Assembly: GCA_009746045.1 (NCBI GenBank)
Contig: RPFO01000648.1
Span: 1,589,920 to 1,653,919 of the forward strand
Reading direction: 5' to 3'
DNA length: 64,000 bases
Source of the DNA: Mesostigma viride
Taxonomy: Eukaryota; Streptophyta; Mesostigmatophyceae; Mesostigmatales; Mesostigmataceae
The notes under the pieces are model-generated. The model made no database searches. It had not been told where the DNA came from and saw only the letters and a list, made by a program, of their open reading frames with translations. Shown in pieces: positions 1 through 11,354 of the stretch; position 1 is the stretch's first letter; every line of letters starts with the position of its first letter. The position numbers were made by a program, and so were the translations under genes.

Positions 1-253
1 ACTCCCTGAATCCGACGTCGGCACTTTATGCCAGTCGTGCATATCCTAGACGGGCTTCCCTGTATCGAAATTCAAGAACTCCAGTATTTAGACGATCGTC
101 TCTACCTCGTATTTGCTGTTCTAAACCATCGTCGCATATTAGTCTTAATCTTTACCATTACGGATTGAGCGTCTCCGGCTTTCTCGGCTGTCTCCAGATT
201 TTCACCTTGCCGAGACTCGGTTGTGACCAGATTTTAACCTTGCCGAGACAATC

Positions 254-1147
254 ATGTCCGCAGCCGCGACAGCAGCAGCTACGAAAGCGACAAAAGATCT
301 CAACATTCTACAGGCCTGCAAAAATATTACACAGTTCGACGGCCTCGACCCAGTAAAGTGGGATAACACCAAGATTCCTTTTCTGGCCGTAGTGACAGCA
401 TTCGGGATGCTGTCTGTCCTGCTTGGCACCGAGGTCAATGAGGAACGCGACCTGATTCTTTTTGCGGCCCTTTGTCAGTGCCTCGTTGGACCGGCACTCA
501 AAGTGGCAAACAGTGTTACTCAGAAAACTGGCAGCGTGGCATATCATCGCATCTGTGAAGAATATGAGCATCTCAAGCTGCAGATGAGCAACCGGCGAGC
601 ACTACGCCGCAAGCTAAATCGAATGAAGCTGGAACCCGGCGTTACAATGCGGCAATATATAACCGACGGGGAATTAACTTATAACGACCTGATTGCCACC
701 GGCGCCAAAATGGCACCCGAGGATCTGGCCGAGAATCTGCTCGCCGGCGTGACCGAGGAGTTGCTTCCGTCCCTTGCCCAATTGAACCTTGGGGACGGTA
801 TCACCCTACAGGAAACTAAGGCGGCACTTCTTAAGGCCTGGGACCTTGTGCACGGTAACAAAGATTCCGCGGAGGCCACCGGGGTGTATCATACCTCCCA
901 CTCTGGACGCGGTGGCCGTGGCACCGGCCGTGGCAGGGGGCGTGGCGGTCACAATGGCGGGACCCAGCGGCCCAGCTGCACCCACTGCGGTCGCACCTCT
1001 CATCAGGAGCCCACCTGCTGGTGGAAGTATCCTCACCTACGGAACACTCGCGGCAACACCGGCGGGCCCGCCGCCCACCACACCACCGACACCCCACCGG
1101 CGCCCTCCCACGAGGCCCACGACCTCCCCCCCGGTTTCTGCTTCTAA
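254..1147 (+). CDS. gag: Gag polyprotein, copia type with CCHC zinc knuckle
   Basis: This 297-residue protein should form the virus-like particle and bind element RNA. The N-terminal two thirds is a helical gag core typical of copia-like elements (residues about 15-210). It is followed by a Gly/Arg-rich stretch (about 215-235) and one zinc knuckle, CTHCGRTSHQEPTC (C-x2-C-x4-H-x4-C), near residue 243. The C-terminus is Pro/Thr-rich. The ATG at 254 sits directly after two imperfect copies of a 'ccagattttnaccttgccgaga' unit and is the first good start. The ORF is undamaged although no pol follows, which suggests it is either young or maintained in a gag-only family. Confidence 0.75.
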   Translation: MSAAATAAATKATKDLNILQACKNITQFDGLDPVKWDNTKIPFLAVVTAFGMLSVLLGTEVNEERDLILFAALCQCLVGPALKVANSVTQKTGSVAYHRICEEYEHLKLQMSNRRALRRKLNRMKLEPGVTMRQYITDGELTYNDLIATGAKMAPEDLAENLLAGVTEELLPSLAQLNLGDGITLQETKAALLKAWDLVHGNKDSAEATGVYHTSHSGRGGRGTGRGRGRGGHNGGTQRPSCTHCGRTSHQEPTCWWKYPHLRNTRGNTGGPAAHHTTDTPPAPSHEAHDLPPGFCF

Positions 1148-1714
1148 ACGCCTTATCCAGCTCCCCCGGGACAGGGCACAAGGGGTAGCAGCCAGCTGGG
1201 CCCAGCTAGCACCAGACGTGGGCCCTGGAGCTTTTCAACCTGCACTGCAGCAGGCGACAGCAGCCAGCCCCCCCAACCCGTCCTCTGGCCCTCCTGCATT
1301 GCTAGCGGCTAGTCGCCCACCCTGCCAGACGTGCCAGGTGCAGGTCTTCATGCCAGCAGCCAGCAGTGACCAGTACTGCAGTACCAGCATCAACCAGTCA
1401 ACCTGTGTTCTTTTCTCCTGTGGCGCACTCCCAGGGACACCTGGGGGCCACCGGATGTCTTTCCAGGGTCCCAGCATTTTACCAGCAACAGCAGCCACAA
1501 CCAAGTTTTTTCTAGGGTCACCAGCATTCTCCAAGCGACAGCCACTGTGGCGCACTCCCAGGGACACCTGGGGGCTACAGTCATCAAGTCTCCTCTCAGC
1601 TCCAACCAGATAGCCGTGTAAGGGGGGTGCCATGGGAGTGTACCCGGCTATACCCTCACTAGCTATAGGTTTCTCTGAGCAAGGGGGGAACAGGCACATT
1701 GTATGCAAGGGGGG
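1148..1714 (+). other. Non-coding 3' internal region of the gag-only element
   Basis: No convincing coding frame is present. A segment of about 35 bp containing 'ggcgcactcccagggacacc' occurs twice, near 1421 and 1552. Runs of G preceded by 'caa' or 'taa' occur near 1620, 1680 and 1708. The last abuts the LTR and is the likely polypurine tract. Confidence 0.5.
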
Positions 1715-2278
1715 TGTCAGGATATGCCCCAATATGCCTGACAGTTTTTTTTTTATTGAGTGTGCTAGTTTCGGGTATACCGGAACTTATATGACTACTT
1801 TCTTCTACATTCTACTAAATATATTAGTTAGCTAAATATATTAGCTAGCTGACATCCGTACCCTAGTGGTACTGTACCCAGTGGTACTGTAACCAGTGGT
1901 ACTGTAACCAGTGGTACTGTAGCCAGTGGTACTGTAGCCGTCTGACAAAATTTGCCTGGCTCCGCGCTACGCGCCGACCCTATGTTCACTAAGTGCTGCC
2001 CTGGAGGCGCAATGTCCTTGTACTTGCATACTAGTGATCTGACGCATCATTTTAGTGTTGGTGTAAGCCACCCACTTGTGTGTGGCGGCTGGATGCACTT
2101 TAACTTATACCGTAGATTATTTCCAGATCGACGGATACTGCGACAGTGTGTTTTTCCACTTAATGTTGCCCCTGCAATTGTCATGGCTACCCGTTTGTAC
2201 GCCGACTCAAAGTCAATATATAAAATCAGTAAAGCATTATTCGATCTTTAAGCCTGCCACCTGTCTTACATTCTGACA
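1715..2278 (+). repeat. 3' LTR of the gag-only element (564 bp)
   Basis: It starts TGTCAG and ends CTGACA, a perfect 6-bp inverted terminus with the TG...CA ends expected of an LTR. The start follows a G-rich polypurine tract. It holds a T10-rich tract near 1745 and a 15-bp tandem array. The right boundary is supported by resumption of the LINE-like reading frame at 2279. Confidence 0.75.
1863..1939 (+). repeat. 15-bp tandem repeat, five units, inside the LTR
   Basis: Five consecutive copies of a unit like ccagtggtactgtaa differ only in the last bases. The position within the LTR suggests it could bind a regulator, but that is inference. Confidence 0.85.
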
Positions 2279-5200
2279 CGGCTGTCCAAGCGTACAAGTC
2301 CTCGAAGGACTCCATGACGGCCGCAAACATGCTGGCGCGGGACAGACTGTTGAACGCGTTGTGGCAGTCGACCTTGACGACAGCGTGGGTGGGGTGGGCC
2401 TCGAGGTAGGCCTGCACCGAATGGATGAGGATATCCGCCCCGCCTGGAGTCGTCACCCCCAGCTGGGCCGCCACCGAGGTCTCACCCGCTGCGAGGGGCG
2501 GGCAGAAAAAGGCACGGAGCTCGGGCGCCTTTTGGCGGCAGATCACTTTGCCCACGAGCTTGCGGAGCACCTCACCGCAGGCGATCGGGCGCACCTTGCC
2601 CTCGGGGGGGGGCAAGACACCCTTGAGCAGAGCGAGGAGGCGAGCGCCCGCTAACCACTCGCGCGCAGCGGGAGGAACGCGACCAGCCGCCAGGTCAATG
2701 AGGGTGTCAAAGAGAATGTCCTCGCCCCCATGCCCCACCAGGACCTCCAAGTGCTCGTAGCGCCAGCCCGACGGCCCGGTAGAGGAAGCCCGCGGGACCG
2801 CACGCATCACCTCCAGGAAGCAGTCGCGGTCCAGCCGGAGGGGGGCCGGCAGGGGGTCCGGCACGGGCAGCTGGAATCCGGGCTCCGCAGGGTGAAGAGC
2901 CTCCAAGGCCGCCAGGGTAGCCGCATTGGCGGGGGCGAGCTTGGCCATTTCCAAGCGGGTCATGGCCCGGCTGAGCTGCCCCTCGCGGACGAGGCGGATG
3001 ACGTCGGCGGCCACCCGCTCGAAGTTGACCTCCCCCGACAGCCGGGCCGTGCGCGGGGGCGGCACGCCAAACAGCCCCTCCCAGTCCCCCTGCAGAAAGC
3101 GTCGGCAACGGGCAATAACCGCACCCTGGAGGCCGCGCACACCACGCCCGAGAGGGGTGAGGAGCAGGCGGGGGGTCACCATGTGCAGTTTAAAGCCCAG
3201 CGGGTCGTCCGGAGCGGCGTGCATGCGCCGGAGAGAAACGATTGCACATTGCGCGAAAAGGCTACGCGCGCGGTGGGGGAGGTCGGTCAGGGTAGACGTC
3301 GGGTTGATGGCGCATGCATCCCAGGGAACCGTGTCAAGCCAACGCCAACTGGCCGAGTAGTCGGGCGGCGGGGGCTGGGAGCCGGTGGGAGCCGAGGCGG
3401 GAGGGGGGAGGGGGCCGGGACTGCTGGCCGGTTGAGGGGCCGTTGAGCAACACAGGCGCGCGCGTGCTGAGCGCGCCCGTGAATGGAGTACACCCGCTGG
3501 CAGTGAGCTTCCGGGCACCGGTAACAGCTCATGGCCTGCAGATCCGCCGCGCCGAGATCGGGGTGCACAGCGCGAAGGTGCTGGCAGAGGAGGTTACGGT
3601 TGTGGAACACACCCGCACACGGGGACCCCGTGGGAAGCAGCACGGCACACCGGTGAAGGCCGTCGGCGGGCGCTGAGTGGCGGGGAGCGGCGCCAGCAAA
3701 GGCAGGACGTGGGGCCTGCGGCGTCTCCCCAGCCGGGCCGGCAGGCGCGCGCACCACGACCCGACCAGCGCCCGGCAGGCCCGCCGGGGCCACGGAGGAG
3801 GCAGTGCCCACCGGGGAGACCCCCAGCGGAGGGGGATCGAGAACGCCGGCGCCCCTCCCAGGGGGACTCGCCAGCGCGCCCGCGACCACCCCAGGCCCCG
3901 GCAACGAGGCCGGGGGCGGCGGCCGAGGGGTCGGGGAGGCAGCTGGCCCCGGGGCCCGGTGGGGACCCGGCAGGGGACCCAGCGAGACCGGGGGCGGGCC
4001 GAGAGGAAGCGCAGTCCCAGGGGGCGGCACAACAGCCCGGCACAACGGGCAGCGCGGCACGGAGTGGAGCAAGCTGCGCGCGATGCACGCTTGATGGAAT
4101 GTGTGGCCGCACGCGGGCAGGCGACACAAGCCATCCCCCGGCCGGAAGGGCTCAAGGCAGATGGCACAGGAGCCCGACTCGGGGTCGTCCCCCTCCAGAA
4201 GGGACCGGACATGAGGGGGGGCGGGTCCCAGCCGGCCTCCCAGCAACCCGGGAGAGCGGCAATCTGGGCGCGCGAGAGGATGCCGACCGGTTGGTCAGCC
4301 GCGGGGTGCCATTCGTGCGGGATGCCTGCCAACTCCAGGATGTCGTGGAGGAAGGCAGAAACAGGCGTCCCCGCGGTTAGGGGCTGGGCGCGCCCGGCCG
4401 AGTCCACCAAGATGGCCTGGCCGCCCTGAACCGCGATGGGGGCCCCGAACTCCACACGCAGCATGGCGGCCTGCGCCAGGCTGAGGGAGGTGATGAGAAA
4501 GCCCCCACTGGCAACCGGGCCGGGAGGCGGGGCCTGGGCGTCCAAGAAGAGGCGAAGCTGCCGCGGGGACATGAGGCCCAGGTCGGCGCCGCCCGCGAGG
4601 TAGGCCGCCCGCACCGAGACCTGTGCGTCTCGAGCCACCGCCGTGACGAACTCGACCACCTCCTGACCCACCCGCTCGTCCAGGGAAAGCAGCTCTTCCT
4701 GCCGGGCGGCCGGGAGATGCCACGGCAGCCGGCAGCCGGCGTGATATCCTTCCAAGACATACCCCCAAAGAGTCGAGGCCGTCACCGGGGGGCGGCGGAA
4801 AGAAATGTCGCCCGCACCTGCGCAACTAGGGCCAGGAAGGCCGGGGGCCTAGGGAGCGAGGGGAAGGCGGCCTGGAGCCCGACCGCGTCCAGCAACAAAG
4901 GGCAGTACGCCCAAGAAAAGGTGGCGCGGCCCACCACGCCGACAATGTGCGAGGGCGGCCACGAGGTGAACGCGTGGGCCCGGGGGCCGCCGTCCCACGC
5001 GGCAAGGACGGGGGTGGCGGCTGGGTGGCCAACCGCGGCCGGGGGAAGGGAGGCCAGAGCGTCGGGGAGCGAGGGGCCGGGGGCGGGCGCCGGGGTCGCC
5101 AGGCCCGCCGGGGGTCGGCCGGGCCCAGCCCAGGCGACAGCGCCGCGCCCCCGTCGGCGGGGCCAGGCGACGGGTGGGGCCCCGGGGCCGAGGGCGCCAG

Positions 5201-5608
5201 GGCCCGAGCAACGGCGGCCCCATCGGGCAGGCCACGGCCCGCCCCGAGGGCCTCGGCAGGGGGGCACACGGGGCAGGGGGCCGGAGCACCCAGCGGGGAG
5301 GGCAGCCCGGGGGCCCGCCGGGGGGGACAGCGCGGGCACGTCCAGGAGCCCGGCGGGACCCGGTAGAGCCGGGGAGTAAGACACTGCAAGTGCCACCCGG
5401 AATTGCAAGCATCACAAACTAACATGTGGTGCCCGCGGTGCCCGCTCCGGCAGACCTCGCAGACCAAGGAGGGGGAGACCGGGGCGCCCGAGCCCCCCGC
5501 AGCCGGGTCGCCCACCTCCGCAAGAAGGGCCGCAAGCCGAGAGGACCGCCGAGGCGCCAACCGGGGAGCGGGGGAGCCGTTGGGCGAAGGGGGTCGTGGG
5601 TCGTCCAT
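2279..5608 (-). pseudogene. LINE-like retrotransposon protein with PHD, RING, C2H2 and reverse transcriptase regions, frameshifted and 3'-truncated
   Basis: Read on the minus strand from the ATG at 5608, the product has several recognisable regions. A PHD finger (C4HC3, ending SWTCPRCP) lies at about 5480-5340. A RING-H2 finger (CAICLEP... CGHTFHQAC... CPLC) lies at about 4168-4036. Cys/His clusters resembling C2H2 fingers lie at about 3650-3500. An RT region (GPSGWRYEHL, RPIACGEVLRKLVGKVI, VVKVDCHNAFNSLSR) lies at about 2760-2300. The frame changes about four times (near 5100, 4785, 4220 and 3330), each time in the direction expected for a one-base deletion. RT ends after its first catalytic Asp motif because the gag-only LTR element interrupts it at 2278. 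The region is extremely GC-rich. The clade is not assigned; DNA-binding fingers before RT recall site-specific LINEs. Confidence 0.65.
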
Positions 5609-5715
5609 GAACAATCAGGGCAGGCGTGGCAGCCACCGAGGGGGGGGCGGGGGGTGTGGGGGCGGAGCCCCCCACGCGGGGGGTTTGGGGGGCGGCAGCC
5701 CCCCAACGCGCTGCC

Positions 5716-7310
5716 GGTACCGCCTGCCGTCCGGCACTTTGAAGCCCGCCGGTGCTATAATTCCTATCGTCCACGCATGTTTTCCCCTGCCTCAAACCGC
5801 ACGTTGCATTTAAATCTGGAGCCCAAAATTCACTGAAAACGTGTGCCAGCCGGTAGCAAACTGGGCCAAGCTGCCACGGAATGGTGGTACCGCCTGCCGT
5901 CCGGCACTTTGAAGCCCGCCGGTGCTATAATTCCTATCGTCCACGCATGTTTTCCCCTGCCTCAAACCGCACGTTGCATTTAAATCTGGAGCCCAAAATT
6001 CACTGAAAACGTGTGCCAGCCGGTAGCAAACTGGGCCAAGCTGCCACGGAATGGTGGTACCGCCTGCCGTCCGGCACTTTGAAGCCCGCCGGTGCTATAA
6101 TTCCTATCGTCCACGCATGTTTTCCCCTGCCTCAAACCGCACGTTGCATTTAAATCTGGAGCCCAAAATTCACTGAAAACGTGTGCCAGCCGGTAGCAAA
6201 CTGGGCCAAGCTGCCACGGAATGGTGGTACCGCCTGCCGTCCGGCACTTTGAAGCCCGCCGGTGCTATAATTCCTATCGTCCACGCATGTTTTCCCCTGC
6301 CTCAAACCGCACGTTGCATTTAAATCTGGAGCCCAAAATTCACTGAAAACGTGTGCCAGCCGGTAGCAAACTGGGCCAAGCTGCCACGGAATGGTGGTAC
6401 CGCCTGCCGTCCGGCACTTTGAAGCCCGCCGGTGCTATAATTCCTATCGTCCACGCATGTTTTCCCCTGCCTCAAACCGCACGTTGCATTTAAATCTGGA
6501 GCCCAAAATTCACTGAAAACGTGTGCCAGCCGGTAGCAAACTGGGCCAAGCTGCCACGGAATGGTGGTACCGCCTGCCGTCCGGCACTTTGAAGCCCGCC
6601 GGTGCTATAATTCCTATCGTCCACGCATGTTTTCCCCTGCCTCAAACCGCACGTTGCATTTAAATCTGGAGCCCAAAATTCACTGAAAACGTGTGCCAGC
6701 CGGTAGCAAACTGGGCCAAGCTGCCACGGAATGGTGGTACCGCCTGCCGTCCGGCACTTGGAAGCCCGCCGGTGCTATAATTCCTATCGTCCACGCATGT
6801 TTTCCCCTGCCTCAAACCGCACGTTGCATTTAAATCTGGAGCCCAAAATTCACTGAAAACGTGTGCCAGCCGGTAGCAAACTGGGCCAAGCTGCCACGGA
6901 ATGGTGGTACCGCCTGCCGTCCGGCACTTGGAAGCCCGCCGGTGCTATAATTCCTATCGTCCACGCATGTTTTCCCCTGCCTCAAACCGCACGTTGCATT
7001 TAAATCTGGAGCCCAAAATGCACTGAAAACGTGTGCCAGCCGGTAGCAAACTGGGCCAAGCTGCCACGGAATGGTGGTACCGCCTGCCGTCCGGCACTTT
7101 GAAGCCCGCCGGTGCTATAATTCCTATCGTCCACGCATGTTTCCCCTGCCTCAAACCGCACGTTGCATTTAAATCTGGAGCCCAAAATGCACTGAAAACG
7201 TGTGCCAGCCGGTAGCAAACTGGGCCAAGCTGCCACGGAATGGTGGTACCGCCTGCCGTCCGGCACTTTGAAGCCCGCCGGTGCTATAATTCCTATCGTC
7301 CACGCATGTT
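5716..7310 (+). repeat. 170-bp satellite array, nine full units and a partial tenth
   Basis: Units start with ggtaccgcctgccgtccggc at 5716, 5886, 6056, 6226, 6396, 6566, 6736, 6906, 7076 and 7245. The period is exactly 170 bp except for one 169-bp unit at 7076 (one T lost). The last copy stops after 66 bp. Copies are nearly identical: two at 6736 and 6906 share a T-to-G change, and neighbouring units share another variant (attcactg to atgcactg). This pattern indicates recent local amplification by unequal exchange. Each unit contains the palindrome atttaaat. No conserved long ORF runs through it. Confidence 0.95.
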
Positions 7311-8934
7311 TTTAAAATCGAGTCTCATATATATGTTTCCCTAGATAGGTACGTTGTTGGTACTTAATTGGGTATTTGGGTAGTGGGGTACGTGACAGAT
7401 GTCAGTACCCAATGTACGTAGAGTCCCGTCAGTGGACGGTAAGTAGAGTACTATCCTAGATACTAAGGGAACGTACACTGATCTCGTGGAATGATCTGTG
7501 GTCACAGGATGTGGCGAGACTACTACATGTCATCGTGCGGCCTCGGGGCAACCGTCTGCACCCAACGATCACTGGCGGCCAGCCATGGAGCTGCAGTCAG
7601 TGCAGTGGAATGAACGTGTTGAGAAGGGTACGAATTCCATTGAGTCACTAAGGAAATCATCATGACCCCTTGCACTCCGACGGTGTCTCGTTGATTCATT
7701 CATACGTTATGTGCTCAGTCAAGCATCATACGGCGTCCTGGCAGCGTCCTTTCCATAACATGACTACTATCGGGTAGCTGTCAAGCTGAAGCTGCCGGGC
7801 CAGGACGCGGACACCTCAAAAACGTGCTGCTCCGGCGTTCCCATGCTGAGCACCCGATTTTTACTTGTCCGCCAGCTAGTCAAGGATGGCCACAACGTCG
7901 ACCTCGTCAACTTAGCGTTGGACAGCAAGCTCTAGCTGCAGCATCGGGATGAGGAACAACACCTACTTTTTGCCCGCGCACGGTGCGGACGCAGCGGTGG
8001 ACGCCATCCCAGAGCTGAAATCTTCGGTGACGAGCTGCTCGAAAATGGCGAGCAGCGAGCACAGCATCTCACGTGCCTCGGGACACGCGGCAGAGTGGCT
8101 GGCCCGTAGCCGTGGGCCTAACGGTCATACTGGCCATACTTGCCCGTGACATTGTTGTTTGTTGTTGTCAGTGTACGTTGCCCACGCTGCACGTACATCA
8201 GCTTGCCCGTTTATGCGGGATCGCGGGGGTGGCCTACTGGGCATTACTCGCACACAGCGCGGCCATTTATACTCTGCGCCGGCCCATGCAGTGTAAGTTC
8301 ACGCCAATTCGAGGCCGGAGTTTCCAGCGCAACGGAGAATTCCGTGTCAGACGCTGAAGTACTTTCAGAAACCGCAATCCATGCAGACCAGCCCAGTGCA
8401 GGCGGAGCGCATTGTCGCCGCCAGCATACCAAGTGACACTGGGGCTGGTAACCCAAGCGATCCGGCGACCAGAACACATGCATGGGCGGCGCTCGAGCGC
8501 TGCCAGCCTAACTGTCAGACTAAAGGGGACGGATTCGTGGCGCGAGGGCGAAATCGACCACTTAGCCGCAAAAATTTTCCCAAGTCCCGGACTGCCTGAA
8601 GCCCGGTGCTGGCGCGAGGCTTCGAGCGAGCCGACCACGACGTGGACAGCGACCTGTCGGCCACTGTGCTGTCAAGCGCCAACGGTCAAGTGGACTGCAA
8701 AATGCTGCAACTTAGGCATCAGGCGGTCGGCCAGTTTTCGGTGTTCGGCCAGGCCATGGCTTAATTGCAATTGCACTAGCTGCAACGACCCTTGGAAATT
8801 GTCGCCCAGGATGCATAGACGGCCCACTCTCAAGGTTGCCCTAATGTTTTGCCGGTGGGAACTTAACTTGTACATCAAGTTTTGTGTCGTGTTTGCCGGA
8901 ATTTGTGAGGCGCTGTAAGCATGCGTTTTCTGGT
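7311..8934. other. Unassigned non-coding DNA
   Basis: I see no gene, RNA or repeat structure I can support. Open frames up to 168 codons exist but have no recognisable motif and look random. Confidence 0.5.
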
Positions 8935-9162
8935 CAGTGTGAGCTAGTACGGCAATACGGCAATATGGCCCAAACTCGGTGTATTGCATGCCGTATTGCG
9001 TATTATACGCGTATTATACACGTATTATACACGTATTATACACGTATTATACACGTATTATATCGCGTATTATACGTAATACGGCAATACGCCAACTCCC
9101 CCCCCCCCGTATTGTATAATACGGCGTATTTACCGTATAATATGGCGTACTAGCTCACACTG
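8935..9162. mobile_element. Small hAT-like MITE (228 bp)
   Basis: The element begins CAGTGTGAGCTAGTACG and ends with the exact reverse complement, a 17-bp terminal inverted repeat. The 8 bp on each side, tttctggt (8927-8934) and tttctcgt (9163-9170), match at 7 of 8 positions. An 8-bp duplication is the hallmark of hAT elements. The interior is a foldback-prone array of an 11-bp unit like cgtattataca (about 9010-9075) and a C11 run near 9108. There is no transposase. Confidence 0.65.
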
Positions 9163-10777
9163 TTTCTCGTTCTTTCTTTGTGTTCTTCCAGCAATTACGT
9201 GTTTATTTTGCCGTGACTGCCAATGGCAATGGCCCATGCCAGCGTGTTGGCATTGTTCCCACGAGTTGTTTTCTACGTACCTTGAGTATATACATCCATC
9301 ATGCCAGATAATTTTGCACACCGTTTTGGTGGCACTAGTTTGCGGTGTAGCGAAGCGCAGTTATATCGTTGCTTACGACTCGCTTTCGCCGTGAGTTAAT
9401 TAAGTGCCTGTGACACATGTCTTATTTTGTTTTGTGCTGAGCAATGTTGCTTGTATGCAAGTGTTTACGTCGGACCTTTGAGTCGAATTCGGCTGTGCAT
9501 TTCGGCATTAATAGCCTGTAATGTCGGATGTCATGTTTACTCTCGGGCACTGCCTGATTTGTGAATCGTGACGAAGTTATCGTCACGTGACAGTGTTCGC
9601 CTGTGTGGCGGTGATGTTTTGCACGTCCTTCTTCTTTGCTATGCAGCGTGTTATCTGTCATGGCCACTATGTTTTGTGTTGAAGGTTGCATTGCACCTTG
9701 TTTGTGTGGCATTTGTTGCCATGTTTCAATGTTTGCTCACCCCGTTTAATTGGCGTAAAACGTTATGTTGGTGTCATTCAGTTTTTGGTGATCGAGATGG
9801 TGTATGTTATGTTGCTCCATATGTGTGTACACTGTACAGCATGTATTGTTGCCGTTACCCTACCTCTATACCGTATGGGTCAGCTCATTAGTATATATAG
9901 GGACCTTCGTTGTTGGCAACTTGGCATGTGTTGCCTTATTATATGTGTGGGACTGTGTGCCCCTAATGTGTCCATGGGAAGCCGCTTTGAGTGTCAAGGG
10001 GGAATGTAGGGCTAGAGCACTTTTTCCAACTATAAGGGTTGGGTTTTAGCCATTCAGGGTGGGCAGCCAGTGCGTTGCTGCTATGGCAGGGCACTCATAT
10101 TCGCGTTGCCGGGGGGGATCGATCAGTGGCGGTTGTGCGGCTCATGACCGCATGTTGGAGCTTCAAGCGTTTCATGAGGTCGGCATCTTCATTTTTCAGT
10201 TGCACCATGGTAGATTCAATTAATGGTACATTGTAGTGACTGCGTGGCATGCTATATGTACGAGCATGGGGGGTGTTGAGATTCCACCTACCCTGGCAGA
10301 CATCTTTTGCATAATTTGTGCCCTGCATACATGTGCCTAAGGGGGGTGTTAGGGATATTATATCCACCACCTGCCCACAATGCATCCCAGCCTCAGTGAT
10401 TTGTTTCTTGCTGGATTTATTACACAAAGACTGGGAATTTGATAGCTTTGAGAAGCTAGATGAGCTGGGCTCAATGAGCTGCATGGTCAATATTCATGTG
10501 CCATAGCCCTATACTAGTAGTGGACATGGATGACTTGTAGCCTGCTCAAGGTAGCCTAGTAGCATCACATTGCTTGACAAGTGGTACATGCACTTGTTTG
10601 ATTGACAAGTGGTGCTTTGGCATAGTGGACAAGTGTTTGGTCCATGAGGTCAGTGACAAGTGTTGGCAGCTTGACATGATGACACATGTCATGGCAATTA
10701 CATGATGACAAGTGAATAGTCTCATATGGCATGACACTTGTCACTCCAAGGAGAAGAGATGTGCCACTTTAGTAATC
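9163..10777. other. Unassigned region, possible LTR-element remnant at its right end
   Basis: No coding region is convincing. The stretch 10325-10345 reads 'cctaaggggggtgttaggg', a purine tract followed by TG, the same layout as the PPT/LTR junctions at 1705-1720 and, on the other strand, at 40920-40935. It may be the start of a 3' LTR into which gypsy-1 inserted at 10782, but no matching LTR copy is in the window. Confidence 0.3.
10574..10742. repeat. Cluster of dispersed TGACAAGTG-type motifs
   Basis: Six near-copies of a (T/G)GACAAGTG core occur in about 170 bp (near 10575, 10603, 10627, 10652, 10704 and, inverted, 10733). Spacing is irregular, so this is not a simple tandem array. Confidence 0.6.
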
Positions 10778-10782
10778 ACGTT
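10778..10782. repeat. Left target-site duplication of gypsy-1 (ACGTT)
   Basis: ACGTT abuts the LTR end here and again at 61176-61180, 50 kb away. This shows that the two gypsy fragments are the ends of one insertion. Confidence 0.9.
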
Positions 10783-11354
10783 TGTTACGCCGCGGATATC
10801 TACCTCCACCTCTACCTCTAATGGGCCTGATACTACCTAAACTGGTCAGGCCTCCTCTACTCAACCCTCTGGCGAAAGACGAACGTGACGGAGCTGATCT
10901 CAATGCATTAACGTATGTGTTACTATAATACGCCATACAACCATTATCAAAACCCGTTTACTCCAGGAATAGAGGAAGGAAACACAACTACACTGCCGTG
11001 ACCCAAGCCTAAATGTGTCAATTCATTTAACACACGCCGAGTGCACACACAAGGGGTAGAACGCGCATAAATGGTCACCAACGGTCCAACACGCTCGGGC
11101 CGACATGGCCCTCGCCTACAGATGCACGCTGGTCCACTACATCTACTGATGCACGCTGGTCCACTACATTCTACCACAGGATCAGGACCACTAGTAAAGT
11201 ACGCGGCGCGGCGCCCAACGGCACCCAATGTACCACAGTACTGTTACGAGGACAATAATGTCCCGGTAGGAGCCTAAACGTAAACCTAGGGACAACCGAG
11301 GCAAAAGACCTAATTTACGTCCGTAACTACAACGAATTGTTACGCGACGTAACA
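10783..11354 (-). repeat. 3' LTR of gypsy-1 (572 bp)
   Basis: It has TG...CA ends (on the minus strand TGTTACGTCGCG ... CGCGGCGTAACA, a 12-bp near-perfect inverted terminus). By eye it is identical to the 5' LTR at 60604-61175, implying recent insertion. It contains a repeated segment 'tagtggaccagcgtgca' and a short Arg/Gly-rich open frame that runs out of the LTR in the 5' copy. Confidence 0.93.

Larger units (their letters stand above)
1..2278 (+). mobile_element. Gag-only copia-like LTR retrotransposon, 5' end outside the window
   Basis: A gag gene (254-1147) is followed by about 570 bp of non-coding DNA, a purine tract ending in a G run just before 1715, and a 3' LTR (1715-2278). No protease, integrase or reverse transcriptase is seen, so the element probably depends on a relative for its enzymes. 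No copy of the LTR lies upstream in the window, so the 5' LTR is off the left edge or lost. The 3' edge cuts directly into the reading frame of the minus-strand LINE-like gene starting at 2279, so this element inserted into that gene. The target duplication can only be checked with sequence to the left. Confidence 0.7.

Noticed and set aside
789..1613. Long plus-strand open frame overlapping gag
   Set aside because: Different phase from the clear gag frame, Pro/Ala low complexity, no motif; a shadow of GC-rich sequence.
3677..4429. Plus-strand open frames opposite the LINE-like gene
   Set aside because: High GC leaves stop-free frames on both strands. Only the minus strand shows PHD, RING and RT motifs.
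5716..7310. CRISPR-like array
   Set aside because: Units are contiguous 170-bp tandem copies with no unique spacers.
7311..8934. Host exon candidates
   Set aside because: Frames up to 168 codons have no recognisable domain and no splice-site pattern that could be argued without alignment.
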